Positions 1-11,931 of a DNA stretch of 64,000 nt are shown one piece after another. Origin of the DNA: Medicago truncatula (Eukaryota; Streptophyta; Magnoliopsida; Fabales; Fabaceae); assembly GCF_003473485.1 (NCBI RefSeq), contig NC_053042.1:40948762-41012761 (forward strand), read 5' to 3'. The notes beneath the pieces were generated by a model that saw nothing but the letters and a program-made list of their open reading frames with translations, was not told where the DNA came from and ran no database searches. The position numbers and the translations under genes were made by a program. The stretch's first letter is position 1. The number at the start of each line of letters is the position of its first letter.

Positions 1-656
1 TAAATATTAGTAGCAGGTAGTAATCTCACAAACTAAAATCCACAATTAAGTATTAGGTTAGGCTAATCATGTTTAAGGGTAGAAAATATTACTTAGCAGT
101 TTGTGGTAAAGTCGTAAATATAATCCTCGGTCACAAACACGAGAACTTTTAAATTAGACAACAAATTCTATTAAATTAAAATTTTGGATAATAACGAAAA
201 ACCTAAAGGTTAAACCACAGAACACAAGCATAAAACTTCATACTTTTGCCACAAGTTTGATCTATAATAGTGTGTGTTTGGTCCCAAGAAATTTAAGGTT
301 TTCCAAAAAAAATAGATCAATCTCGTGGCAAAAAAAAAAAAAACTCTAAAGCTAGAAAAAATTTAACTACCTTACAAAAGGTTAGTATAAACTCTAAAGA
401 AGATTTATTTAAAACCAAAAGTGAAGTTTATGAAAAACATGTGCATAAAAGCATAACAAGAAATTCATTCACTAAACATTGGGAACAAGTATATTTAACA
501 TTCATCGTAATATTTGGTTAAAAAATAAAAAGCATATCAAAATCCTATGAAAAACAATGGAGAAAAGTAAAAGAAACCTAATTGGGTGGTAAAGTAAAAC
601 AAAAAACTCAAAGATGAAAGGTTTTTACCTGTAAGAAGATCCTGGTAAACAAGCAT
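1..656 (-). CDS. TCTP: TCTP (translationally controlled tumor protein), 5' end only
   Basis: Partial gene. Coding exon 1 lies at 629-656 on the minus strand and encodes MLVYQDLLT plus the first base of a split glycine codon, followed by a GT donor at 627-628. Bases 1-628 are intron 1, and the remaining exons lie beyond the left edge. The exon, the intron (from base 1) and the 5' flank closely match the complete TCTP gene at 13246-14565, base 1 corresponding to about 14058. TCTP is a conserved small cytosolic protein linked to growth, TOR/Rab GTPase signalling and calcium/tubulin binding; that role is family knowledge. Whether this copy is intact cannot be seen here. Confidence 0.85.
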
Positions 657-739
657 GGTTGCGGTTGTTGTTTTTCTTTTTGTGTGTATGTAAAGAGTTA
701 ATTAGCGAAAGTGAGATTAAGTAGAATATAGGTTGTGAG

Positions 740-748
740 TATTTATAG
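740..748 (-). promoter_or_regulatory. TATA box of the left TCTP copy
   Basis: On the minus strand this reads CTATAAATA, about 84 bases upstream of the TCTP start codon at 656. The same box stands about 98 bases upstream of the second TCTP copy. Confidence 0.55.
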
Positions 749-867
749 AATAAATAATGAAAGAGTTCAAGTGATTGTAGGATTCTTTTGTTTGTTACAT
801 CTTATTATTATATATTGTTACACATCATGATATGTTCATATTTTAAAAATATATTTAGGTCGTTATT

Positions 868-869
<2 letters not shown>

Positions 870-932
<63 letters not shown>
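870..932. repeat. (TA)n microsatellite
   Basis: About 31 uninterrupted TA units just upstream of the TCTP promoter. The Ile-Tyr open frame across it is an artefact of the repeat. Confidence 0.95.
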
Positions 933-934
<2 letters not shown>

Positions 935-1021
935 TCTAGATACAATATGTTTGTTTTAGATATTTTCCTATAATCTTATAAAAAAATAAAAAGAAGAAGA
1001 AGAAATCTTCCTATAAAAAAA

Positions 1022-2124
1022 GACTGGTGCTAGTCACACCAAAAAAAAAACAAGTTACATCCTAGAATGACTAATATACCCTTTAACTAAAATAAAAATT
1101 TTAAATTAACTAAATTTACATTAACCTAGATTGAACGTAAGTAAACTGAATTTACAAACTGAATTTACATTAACCTAGATTAAACGTAAGTAAACTGAAT
1201 TTACATTAACCTAGATTGAACATAAGTAAACTTAATTTACATTAACCTAGATTGAACGTAAGTAAACTGAATTTACACTAACCTCTTATATACATACGTA
1301 AACTAAATTTACATTAACCTAAATTGAACATAAGTAAACTTAATTTACATTAACCTAGATTGAATTTAAGTAAACTGAATTTACACTAACCTAAATTGAA
1401 CATACGTAAACTTGAATTTACATTAACCTAAATTGAACATAAGTAAACTTAATTTACATTAACCTAGATTGAACGTAAGTAAACTGAATTTACAAACTTA
1501 ATTTACATTAACCTAGATTGAACGTAAGTAAACTGAATTTACATTAACCTAGATTGAACATAAGTAAACTTAATTTACATTAACCTAGATTGAACGTAAG
1601 TAAATTGAATTTACACTGACCTCTTATATACATACGTAAACTAAATTTACATTAACCTAAATTGAACATAAGTAAACTTAATTTACATTAACCTAGATTG
1701 AATGTAAGTAAACTGAATTTACACTAACCTAAATTGAACATACGTAAACTTGAATTTACATTAACCTACATACGTAAACTACACTACGTAAACTTAATTT
1801 ACACTAACCTCTCACTTAAAATCAAATTGACAAGCATATCTCATACCAAAACAAACAATAAACAAATAGAAACTCATCGAAAATGAAATTCATGAAATTC
1901 ACTAACCTTTATGAATATAGTACAGATCAATAACAAAGATGTTGATTCAGATATTGGTTGCACATCTATGGTGATTTGTGGATGAAAGGGGGTAAGGGTT
2001 CAGAATGATCGTAAAAGAGGGGTTTTTAAAAATTTACATGAAGAGGACAATTTTGGTATTATTGTAAAATTTTAAATAAATTTGGGTGTAACTTATTTTT
2101 TTTTGGGTGTGACTAGCACCAGTC
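1022..2124. mobile_element. Non-autonomous Mutator-like element with 9-bp target duplication
   Basis: The left end GACTGGTGCTAGTCACACC and the right end are inverted copies, and similarity extends about 40 bases inward through an A-run and AAGTTACA. The flanks ATAAAAAAA (1013-1021 and 2125-2133) form a 9-bp direct repeat, the size typical of Mutator-like elements. No transposase is encoded. The interior is mostly a 36-bp minisatellite plus about 250 bases of AT-rich single-copy DNA. Family assignment rests on the duplication length and is an inference; the ends themselves are clear. Confidence 0.8.
1090..1812. repeat. 36-bp minisatellite with about 338-bp higher-order repeat
   Basis: Head-to-tail variants of a roughly 36-bp unit containing CATTAACCTAGATTGAACGT and GTAAACTGAATTTAC. 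A distinctive variant with CTCTTATATACATACG occurs near 1283 and again near 1621, and the surrounding order of variants repeats with it. A block of about nine units has therefore itself been duplicated. Confidence 0.85.
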
Positions 2125-2509
2125 ATAAAAAAAATATATATTGCATTTTTTTTTTTTAACGGAAATATATGAGATATGTTGGTAATTGAGTGAAATATAA
2201 AGCAATTTTAACCCTAATCTTTTTTTTTTCTTATAAAAAAAGCTTTACTACATTTAAAAAATAATAATTCGTTGAATCAGGAAATTATTTGATTTTGAAC
2301 CGTTTTATCAATATAATGGAAGGGAATTCACTACCAAAAAAAATATAATGGAAGGGAATTGTCAAAAAGTATCATGGAAGGGAATATTTTGATTATAAAA
2401 TAATAGAAAGGGATAAGATATATCGTATTAAAATGCTCAAAATTTATCAAAATAAAAGTCGCTGAAACTCACACATTTAACCTCAATTATAAATTTATAT
2501 GTGTGTCTA

Positions 2510-2625
2510 TATATTTTTTGGTCAAGTAGTCTAGTGACTGAAATTCACACATTTTAAATGTGAAGAGGTAGGTGTCTGAGATTTGAACCTCGATCCTACC
2601 AATTGAGCTAAGCTCACGAAGACAT
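2510..2625 (-). mobile_element. tRNA-derived SINE-like repeat
   Basis: On the minus strand it carries an A-box-like TAGCTCAATTGG and a B-box-like GGTTCAAATCT, as in pol III promoters. It ends in CTAGACTACTTGACCAAAAAA. Related fragments occur at 6329-6362, 17265-17352, 35043-35110 and 60765-60880. Spacing between the boxes is short, so this copy is probably internally deleted. It does not fold as a functional tRNA. Confidence 0.55.
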
Positions 2626-2813
2626 GCGTGTATATATACACACTTTTTTTTAAATAAAAATAAATATATACACACTTTATTTAAATAAAAATTAAAACAA
2701 TTGGGCCATTTTATTATTTATTTGAAAACAAAATATTTCATATTAATAAATAAAACGAAAATAAAATGGAGATATTTCTAATTACCATCTCCTTCAAAAA
2801 AAAAATCTAATTA

Positions 2814-3470
2814 TTTTTTTTGCACAAATCAAAATGCCATATATATTAACAACAACAGTGACGCTCAATGCACAAGGAGTGCAAAGAACACCACCGATCA
2901 AAGTTTACAGACACCGAGAGCCAACATGAGAGAGCTACCAAACAGACATCAATCAGTGGACACCCATACAAGATAGCGGATGTCTCCACCAATCATGATA
3001 ACAATAATAAAAGGATGTATGTTTAGCTTTCAACGACAAAAAAGAAAGTAACTTGACTCTCTCAAAAAGGACCAAGGTAGTAGACACCAAATTTTTAAAA
3101 ATACGATTATTATATGCCTTCCAAATTACTCAGACACAAGCAAACCATATAACCTTAAAGTACGAGTGAGTACCACGCGGCATCCCCGCCATGAAGGACA
3201 CCTGGATGAAATGCTCACGAATCTGACAAGGAGGAACCACCGAGAGCCCTATCCAATTCCAGACAAGAAGCCACAATGAATAAGACAACTCACAATTAAG
3301 AAAGAGGTGATTAGCTGTTTTGGAAGCTCCACACCCGGTTACACAAGCCAAGTCGTTTGCTTGAATGATATTTCGCCTCAATAAATTATCTTTTGATGGA
3401 AGCCGGTTGCGCAAGAGACGCCACATTAACAAAGACGCTTTGAGATGAATATTCCTATGCCAGACAATTT
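2814..3470 (-). mobile_element. 5'-truncated LINE, reverse-transcriptase zinc-binding end
   Basis: The minus-strand frame 3130-3432 encodes a zf-RVT type segment (MWRLLRNRLPSKDNLLRR, then CVTGCG, TANHLFLNC, LWLLVWNWIG), the C-terminal part of plant L1-like LINE ORF2 proteins. The remaining C-terminal sequence continues toward 2850 with interruptions and ends in an A-tract (T-run at 2814-2821). Possible short flanking repeat TCTAATTA at 2806-2813 and 3470-3477. A dead, truncated copy. Confidence 0.75.
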
Positions 3471-3914
3471 CTAATTACTATCGGTTGACTTGAATTTTTT
3501 TTTTTAATAAGAGGGGTAAAAGCTCAGTTGACTTGAAATTTTTTAATTAGTTAACGAATTTGATTTGGTTTTCTAATATAATAAATGGTTTATTTTTATA
3601 AGGCAAGTTCCGAATAAAAAAATTAATATTTTTGTGATTTGCCTTGATTGGTAATAATATGGCTTAATCGGTAATAATGTGATGAGTAATAAATATGCAA
3701 TTTGTTTTAATATTTTCGATCAAGGCTAGCGAAAAAATTGTAATGTACAATCTGATTTATCATTTCCTAAAATATCAAATTCAATATATTTTCCCTTAAA
3801 TAAAGGTCTATAACTAGTTAAAAGAGAAAATAAGAAAGGCGAAGAGAAAAGAGAGAGGAAAAAAGTTCAGGTTTGTCACATGTGTCTATCTCTGTTTTTT
3901 TATTGAAGTTTTTA

Positions 3915-4056
3915 TTTGTGTCAGTTTATAAACAAAATTTAACTTTGTAGGTTCATTGAATGAAAGATGTATCTAGTCTATGTCATAGATCACATACATC
4001 ATTTATTCAATGAATCTAAAAAGTCAAAAATTGTTTATAAACGAGATCGGAGGGAG
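3915..4056. mobile_element. Stowaway-like MITE, one end degraded
   Basis: An inverted repeat centred near 3985 pairs GTAGGTTCATTGAATGAAAG with TCATTTATTCAATGAATCTA. The right end reads CGGAGGGAG followed by TA, the typical Stowaway terminus and target. The matching CTCCCTCCG left end is not seen. It ends 80 bases before the start codon of the aminotransferase-like gene, so it probably forms part of that gene's promoter or 5' UTR. Confidence 0.6.
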
Positions 4057-4135
4057 TATAAGATTAAGAGAAGTGAGAGTGATAACTGTATCTAACTTTA
4101 ATTTTGATAAAGAAATTCCAATCACAGCACAGCAT

Positions 4136-7100
4136 ATGGAGGTGATTCATGCATGGTCTTCACCAAGGTCCTTGAGTACAAGTCTAATGTACTCTTTCTC
4201 ACAGGTATCATCATCACCAAATAATCACTATCTCTATGTTTTCTTTTCATTTTCCACTTCACTTTATTCAGTTCAACTTATGTGACTGTGTTTATTTGAT
4301 CAACAAAACTTAATTTAGAGGAATGATATTGAAGTGCTTGATGAGCCTCTCTATGCTCATTTCCTTCGAGTTAGTGGTTTTGATAGACCTTACAGAGACC
4401 AACTACTCTCCAATATGGTATTATTTATCTCTCTCACGTTTTAAATATCTTATAATTTAACTATGCAACATTCATTCATAAATCCTCATTTGTGTTCTAT
4501 GCAACAGGAATCTGATGGAAATAAGGTCGTTAATGACATAATTTATCATCCGGGAAACACCAAGTATAGGTTTGTTAAGGTAAATTGCGTCTCCTTCAAG
4601 ATATAAGGAAGCATTAAATTACATATATATGAATTTGTATTATGTGTGTGATATATATATAAATACATCCCTTATCATTATTACTTTGTTGCCTTCAGCA
4701 TATATCAAAACAAAGGGTGCTTGGTTTGCCTGAGGATCTAATGAAGAAAGGAAAGCATTTCATTCTAATAAGAAATCCTCTTGACATATTGGTAACACTC
4801 TTATGTCATATATTTATTTATATGCTACTTAAATCTTCTTGTCACTGGCTTATGATCTGATTTTGTGCGTCTTCCAGTCATCCTTTGACAAGGTTGTCCC
4901 CCCATCTTTCTTTGAGTTGGGTTTGTTGGAGCTTGTTCAAATATACAATGAACTCTCTGAGATTGGAAACCCACCGCCTGTCATTGACGCTGAAGAACTT
5001 CTAAAAGATCCTGAGGTATTTGAGTTTTTTCGACATGCTTGATTCAGATTAGATAGTAAAGTACGAAAACAAGGTCATGTTGGGTTCATTGGAATGAGAT
5101 GAAAATGAATTCAAATAGGAATCAGAATAAGACAAATTATGTATTTGCTTATCTTGTGATATGCATATGCTTACCTAATTAATAGTTGTTCAAATGTTAC
5201 TAAATTTTATCAGTAACATTTTTCTTGATTTAGTTACAATTTTCAAGTGTTACTAAATGTCATTATTGTAGTAGTGTTAGTTGCTCTCTAGTAGTTTGAC
5301 CCTTGTTTGACTATGAATATGAAATCGATAGTTAATACTTTTTTATGATTGATCGCCAAAAAAATTAATGAAACTCTACCAAAGTAGTTCACCGTATTCT
5401 TTCTACACGTCTTTGAAATCTTCTTTAAGTTTAAATTTATTTAAGTTTATGTTCTTCTTGATACATTAGACTGACTTATATGCAAATCAAAATTCTAATT
5501 TTAATCTTGCTTTAATTTGCGATCTTGTTAATTTGCAGGCTACTCTACGGGGTCTCTGTGATGATTTGGAGATTCCTTTTCAACCTGAAATGCTCAGGTA
5601 TGCATAGTGTTCATTATGCAAGTCCTGCCCTTGTGCTGCTACTTTTTCTGTTCTTTCTTTTATCATAGATTTCTTGTTAAATCTTGATAAAATTGATATA
5701 TACTTGGAGATATTTAGTCATTGAAAATTTGGTCAAATCATTCATACAAAATTATTGTATATTGATACTGCTATAATATAACAAAGTTTATGCATATATG
5801 CATGGTAAGTGACAACTCTTGTTTTTAACTTGCCAGTTGGGAAGCAGGTCCAAAACCAGTAGATGGCTTATGGGCCCCTTGGTGGTATAGCAATGCACAA
5901 AAATCTACTGGTTTTGAGGAACAAAATAAGTATCCTGAGGTATGCAGTTGCTTTTTGTATGCCTTCATTTTAGTACCTGATGCAAGGAGTCTAGGCCCAT
6001 TATATAATTTGCAGTAACAACCAATATTCTCTAGCAGTGATTTTTATGGGGCATTAAATCATAATGATAAAACTAGAAATGTATTTTCAACAACAAATTC
6101 TGTTATTCAAACACACAAAATGTCCTTATCAAATAAAAATGGGTACCTCACAAGCTTTTCATAAGAAAACAACCTCACAAGCTTTTCATAAGAAAACAAC
6201 CCTCCACATAGAACATGGAGTAACAGACAATAAGCCCAATTTCAAGTAACATCCGGCTTGATGCATATGTATTCAATATAAAGTGCTTATTATATTTTCT
6301 TTTGGTGGTGACCTTGCATATATTATTCATTGTCCCTACCAACTGAGCTAAGCTCACGAGGACGCTTATTATATTTTCTTGAGGACGCTTATTATCACAA
6401 ACTACCTAGTTAGCTCATATCTTTGAAAAAAGGGGGTATAATCTTATTGCAGTTGGATACATGCTTCGGGGAAATCCTGGTTGAGTTGATGCCGTGTTGT
6501 TATTTCCTTTTCAGCCATTTCCCTTTTCTCTCTATGAATTGCTGGAGCAAAGTCTACCTCTTTACAACATGCTTCGGCGCCATGTAAAGAAGAAGACATC
6601 CCTTCTGAGTTCTCATTTGCCTCCTCCCGACCTTCCCGTTCCTGCAAACGAGAAATTGCTTGCTTGGGTCGGTGATGAGATTGTGACACGTGAGAGTGCT
6701 AAGGTACTTATTTTACAACATTTTATGGTTTCCTGTAAATAGAATAAGGTAAATTTTTTGATTGAGCATGCATTCTCGTGATTCTAATTTTTTATTCTGT
6801 GATATATCAGGTTTCGGTGTTTGATTCAGTTGTCCAAGGTGGCGACTCAGTTTGGGAGGGTCTTCGAGTGTATAAAAGAAAGATATTTAAACTTGAGGAA
6901 CATCTTGATCGGTAGTGTTGCTAACTTTATAAATTGAAAGTGTATAGCTGTTTAACTAAACAAGTATATTTTGGTTTCATTCCCAATCAATTTGTTTAAA
7001 ACTTGTGATTGAAAATATGATTTCATTTGTAAAAACATCTCGTGTACATTAATGTAATTGATTTTCCTAAATCTCGTCAGGTTATTTGATTCTGCTAAAG

Positions 7101-10100
7101 CTTTGGCTTTTGAAAATGTTCCTACTCGAGATGAGGTGAGTCTGAAGATGTCTTTTGTTCATCCATCATGAGTTGCCAAGTCGGTCACCTCATTTTATAT
7201 CTTTATGGGCTCTGTTTGATCTTTTTACAACTTTCTGAAAAACCAAGTGCTTTAATTCAGTTGTCTTTGTCTTGTTTATTTCTCCATAGTTCTAGTGATG
7301 GATTTCGTTGTAACATATTGCAGATTAAGGAAGCTATATTCAAAACCCTAATTAGGAATGGGATGTTTGACAATGCTCACATCCGACTTTCACTTACACG
7401 AGGAAAGAAGGTTTTATTTTCCGAGACTCTTTGTTTTAGTTATGTAAATTCTTTGTTTGCTCATAATTTTTATTTCATTCTGATCAATGTAACCTTGTAA
7501 ACATGCAATATGCTGAATGGTAGCTTATTGTTTCACTAGTGGTGGTGACTATATTTCATACTATTTGCAACCAACAACAACAATAACCAAGCCTTTTCCC
7601 ACCAAGTGGGGCCGGCTACATGGATTTCATACTATTTGCAACGGAAGTTATGAAACCATTGATCATATTTAATTCAGTTGTGAAACTCAACACTTACCAA
7701 TTCTTCTTTTCTAGGTTACTTCTGGGATGAGCCCGTCATTAAATCTGTATGGATGCACATTAATTGGTAAAAACCTATCCTTTCGCAAATAACAATGATA
7801 CTGGTACCAAAATATTTATTTTTTTCCGATGATATATGTTTTAAATCAAGGCATTATTTAACAAATTTTTTGGATTGATATATCAAAATATTTGTGATCA
7901 ACAAATAGAGGGCGATGTATATTTATAGGATGTAACCTAGTTGGTTGAAATGGAGGAATGCTTCGTGTGTTATTTGTGATCAATATACAGGTGTTGTCCT
8001 TCCTTCTTAAGTCGAAGGGGAAATTTTAACCACACAACCATTAGATTAGAAATGGTTTATTGAATGGAGTGCTGGGTAGCATAGTGCTGTAAGCCTTTAA
8101 AGACGAGAATATTACACCGAATGAATGGTCACACGATACATAAGACATAAATGAATGTGTATTAGTGGGAAACTAGAAGTGACACCTATTGAGGAAAATT
8201 TGCTAAGATTATGCCTAAGATGTTTCAGACATGTGAGAAAACATCTAATAACGCTCTCAAAACAATTGATCAGATGAGGGATAACCTAATAATTAGAGGA
8301 AGAGGAAAATTATGAAAAGCTCCAAGTGAAACCCTTAGAAATTTAGCCTTAAATAGTCTTTGAAGGGATTTTTTTTGTTGATGTTCATGTATTGATTGCA
8401 TGCGGGAATGACTTAGCATTCAGGGGGATCATAGGAAGAAATAGCATCACAAGTTGGGAAACTTTGATATTACTTATGGGTTTTGGTTCCAAAACAAATG
8501 TCGAATGTGATTTAACTCTTGTAAGGCAACCTGAATTGGATCATGTTCTTGTAGAGATTTATGAAATTTTTATGGTTAGTTGAGTCATTTAATGGACTTG
8601 ATCTGCTGATGTGATTTAACTCTTGAAAGGCAATCTGGTTAGATCTTGTTCTTGAAGAGATTTATGTGATTTTTATGATGGTGAGTTGAGTCATTTAATG
8701 GACTTGATATGCTGATAAGAGCAATAAGTTAACCTTTTAAGTTTTGAACCTTAATTATTTTATTTCTCAATAATATGCTTTTCTAATTTGCATGCAATGT
8801 TTTACTGAAATTGGTCTTCAATGAATTATGCAGTACTCGCTGAATGGAAGCCACCTGTTTATGATAATGAGCATGGTATAGTTCTTGTAACGGCCACAAC
8901 ACGCCGCAACGCACCAAATGTAAGTTTCTTGTTTCTATAATTGTTAATTTGAGAAGGAAGTTCTTATTTAATAATCTATGCTTGAATTGTTGCCATGATT
9001 TCATACTTTCATGTATGAAACTATGATTTTATTCGTTAAGATAATTGAAATTTTGCATGGGCTTGCTAGAGATATACTACCTTTTAATCAAGGAGATTAA
9101 TTCAAAACCAACAATGTTCCTGTTTGATTGACATACTCTTTTTTGGTCTGTCTAGTTGATTATTTTTTCTCCTTTTTATTTGTTTGTTTCACCAGAGTTT
9201 GGATTCAAAGATACACCATAACAATCTCCTCAATAACATACTCGCTAAGGTAATTTACTATTCACCTCTTGAATTTTTTACATATAATAATTCAAATGGA
9301 ATAAGTTATGAGTCATTATTTGGTCTGGTGCAGGTTGAAGGCAATAATGCCAAAGCAGACGATGCAATCATGCTTGATAAGGATGGTTTTGTATCTGAAA
9401 CCAATGCTACAAATATCGTATGTCTTGAACTTTCACTCAACTGTTATAAAGGTCTTTGCTCTCTATTTTGATAATTACATACTAGGGTTGCTAGGTAGCA
9501 TAGAGTTGATTTACCCAATATTGATAATTTATGTTGATTACATACTCAGTCAGTTTAGTGCATAGCTTATGCAAAATCATCTTCTTGCACAATGTTCATT
9601 TCCCCTCTAAGCTTGCTCCCTGAAGTGTTTCTTTTTGCACAAGTTTTTGCTAAAAACTAGCAATGGTAGACAACGTATACATTTCAACTAATATATTGCA
9701 TTACCTTGTGTAGTTCATAGTTAAGAAAGGCCGGGTTTTGACACCACATGCTGATTATTGTCTTCCTGGCATTACTCGAGCAACTGTAAGTGCCAAATTC
9801 CTTTTCTCTCAATGAGATTTGTTTATTATTGCATTTTTATTTTGTGGAAATTATCATTGTTTGGTACTTACAGAACTGAAATGTTTCACAGTTTAAGGTC
9901 ATGGATCTTGTGGTGAAGGAGCAGTTTATTTTGGAAGAGCGGAGAATCAGCCTGTCAGAAGTGCATACAGCAGATGAGGTTCACCGATAATATATATACT
10001 TTTTTTTTCCTGAAATCTGTTAATCTAAAAGAAACTGCTTTTTATTTTCTATTGAATAAGTATTTGTGATAGAAACCGGTACCAAACATAGAAATGTAAT

Positions 10101-10636
10101 AGAAATAACTTACTTTTATTGATAATAGAATAGGATTGCACAATATGCAGTTGCAAATAAAATGCCTACTGATTTTGGGTTTCATTTCCCTGTTTATTCA
10201 ATAACTGCATAAATGTAACGTCATAGTGTTCTATCATAAACCACTATTACGTATTTGGTCTAGGCAGTATGATAGCCTCACATTCAATATGTTCCATAAT
10301 TTTAATACTCCTCTCTCCCACTGGTTTGAATCAAATCTATGTCAAGTTATAAGTAAAAAGCTGCCTTGCAGGTATGGACTACAGGAACGATGGGAGAACT
10401 AAGTCCAGTAAGTACCTTATACCTTGCAAAATTTTGTCTGAATTATGTTATAGTGACATGATTTATTCACTCATATGATGTGCTAAAACTTTGTTTACCG
10501 TCTTCAGGTAGTGAAGGTTGATGGACACACAATTGGTAATGGAAAAGTTGGCAAAATAACTAGAAAATTGCAAGCTATTTATAAAAAGTTGACAGAAGAG
10601 TCCGGTGTGCCAATACAAAACTATTTTGAGACTTGA
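4136..10636 (+). CDS. Branched-chain-amino-acid aminotransferase-like protein (sulfotransferase-like + PLP fold type IV)
   Basis: Nineteen exons, 554 aa: 4136-4204, 4319-4417, 4508-4579, 4699-4791, 4878-5015, 5539-5597, 5837-5939, 6515-6703, 6811-6911, 7081-7135, 7324-7410, 7715-7766, 8834-8919, 9196-9249, 9334-9417, 9714-9785, 9892-9978, 10372-10407, 10508-10636. All joins keep frame. Residues about 1-230 resemble a P-loop sulfotransferase-like domain (HAWSSPRSLSTSL near the N-terminus, FILIRNPLD). Residues about 290-554 are a D-amino-acid/branched-chain aminotransferase domain: DSKIHHNNLLNNILAK with the probable PLP lysine K406, and ETNATNI with E441. Length and architecture match Arabidopsis At3g05190 (about 555 aa). 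Family knowledge gives the fold; substrate is not established. A 3' UTR intron (about 10640-10766) is likely. An in-frame upstream ATG at 4010 lies in the MITE, but the conserved start is 4136. Confidence 0.9.
6146..6199. repeat. 27-bp tandem duplication in intron 7
   Basis: CCTCACAAGCTTTTCATAAG plus AAAACAA occurs twice head to tail inside the intron 5940-6514 of the aminotransferase-like gene. Confidence 0.9.
6329..6362 (-). mobile_element. SINE-like fragment
   Basis: On the minus strand it reads GTGAGCTTAGCTCAGTTGG and so keeps only the A-box end of the tRNA-derived repeat seen at 2510-2625. A GAGGACGCTTATTAT direct repeat follows. Confidence 0.5.
7572..7623 (-). mobile_element. Au-like SINE, 52-bp 5'-truncated insertion with 19-bp target duplication
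   Basis: On the minus strand the sequence reads CCACTTGGTGGGAAAAGGCT and ends in a TTG-rich tail, like the 3' end of plant Au-type SINEs. It is flanked by a perfect 19-bp direct repeat, ATTTCATACTATTTGCAAC (7553-7571 and 7624-7642). Located in intron 11 of the aminotransferase-like gene. The family name is from memory; the insertion structure is read directly. Confidence 0.8.
8075..8365 (+). mobile_element. RTE-type LINE 3' fragment
   Basis: Decayed coding traces in intron 12 match the C-terminus of plant RTE-clade reverse transcriptases, whose usual pattern is an RWFGHVxRRP motif, then VxxxDQMxD, then RGRGRPRKT. Here translated pieces include TIDQMRDNLIIRGRG with the flanking motifs degraded across several frames. 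Long dead. Confidence 0.6.
8507..8716. repeat. 104-bp tandem duplication in intron 12
   Basis: The segment beginning GTGATTTAACTCTTG and ending TTGATCTGCTGAT occurs twice with period 104 and moderate divergence. Confidence 0.85.
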
Positions 10637-11202
10637 AAGGTATTCAATATCTTTCTTGTGTTTTTAGCTCTCTATGAACAACTTTTTATACTTTCCAATA
10701 CCACAATATTTGGACTTAATTTCCACTATCCTAATGTTCTTTTTTTTAAAACAATTTTACTATGCAGTTGGAACTTCAAAGTTGATGAAAATGGCTGGTA
10801 TGCCACTGTTATAAATCTCAGCGTCTTCGTTTTTTCAATAGAGAATAAAAATGTACTACAATTCATGAAAGTATGAGTTTGAAAATACAATTTGATCCAA
10901 ACAGACTTTCTTGAACCTTTATGCAGATGATATGTTTTGCTTTCAGAAGATGATTTTCCTTTGTTTTGCTTTGCTTCAGGAAAACTTGTTTAGATGATTG
11001 ACTTTAGGCTTGGTGTATTTTGACCAGGAAATGTGTAGCGAGTTCTTCATGGTTATCAAATATAGGATTATCATTAAGTTTCCATGTTCACATTCCTTAA
11101 GTGACTTATCTGTTTGTCCAAATATTTTTTACACTGACTAACGTTCTTAAAAACTTACTTAAATCATATTTCCACTTAATATATGCGATAAATATTTAAA
11201 TG

Positions 11203-11464
11203 AGTAAATTATTTAAATGATCTTTATAAATATTCAAAATTTTGTTTTTAGTCCCTATAAAAAAATGCACTTTTGGCAACTTTTTTTTTAGCATTTTTAG
11301 GGATCATAAATGTTGGCGAATAATTCTACAAGGATTAAAAATGTCGATGTCAAAATTTTACAAAAACTAAATTCTGACGGAAAATTTGTAGGAACTAAAA
11401 GTGTAAGTATTTTTGTAGGGACTGAAAATTAAATTTTGAATATTTACAGGCATCATAGTTAATT
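11203..11464. mobile_element. Long-TIR MITE, Mutator-like type
   Basis: Left arm AATATTCAAAATTTTGTTTT followed by TAGTCCCTATAAAAAA pairs with the right arm (reverse complement AATATTCAAAATTTAATTTT, then CAGTCCCTACAAAAA). Arms exceed 60 bases. Clear target duplication not found. Confidence 0.55.
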
Positions 11465-11931
11465 AACCATAAAACAATTGCTTCTCCTAAAATCAAATGC
11501 ATTTTCAATATTCAATGATGATAGAAGTGTTCAAGTTTTCGCATTAGATGTACTTTAGCCTAAAAAAAGAATGGAATTAGAAGTACTTTAGCCTAAAAAG
11601 AGAAAATGTGCTTCAAAGTAAAATGTAGACGTACTTTGGGTTACGCATGAGGTGTAGTAGTAAAATGCTCAATGGCTCAGAATAGCATTTTCAACAAGCA
11701 TATATGATCAAACTTCAGAGTGAAACTTAGCAATTTCAATTGCCTAGGCGTTAAGAAAAACTTTAGAATAATTTAGTAAACAGTTTTATTTCAAAAAAAA
11801 TAAAAAAATTTAAAGAGTTTTATTTTGATTTAGCTAGACTTGATAGTGCTCATTAAAACACAAGTTCATCAAAATCTTAAAGCTGTGTTTGGAAATATAT
11901 GTTCTCACGATGCCACGACACGCCCTACCAC

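Noticed and set aside
788-973. Open frame rich in Ile-Tyr repeats
   Set aside because: Produced by the (TA)n microsatellite; no coding signal.
1090-1812. CRISPR-like regular repeats
   Set aside because: Units are directly tandem with no unique spacers, inside a plant transposon.
2560-2625. Possible tRNA gene (A-box and B-box-like motifs)
   Set aside because: No acceptor stem or cloverleaf, short box spacing, and several degenerate copies elsewhere, so it is a tRNA-derived repeat.
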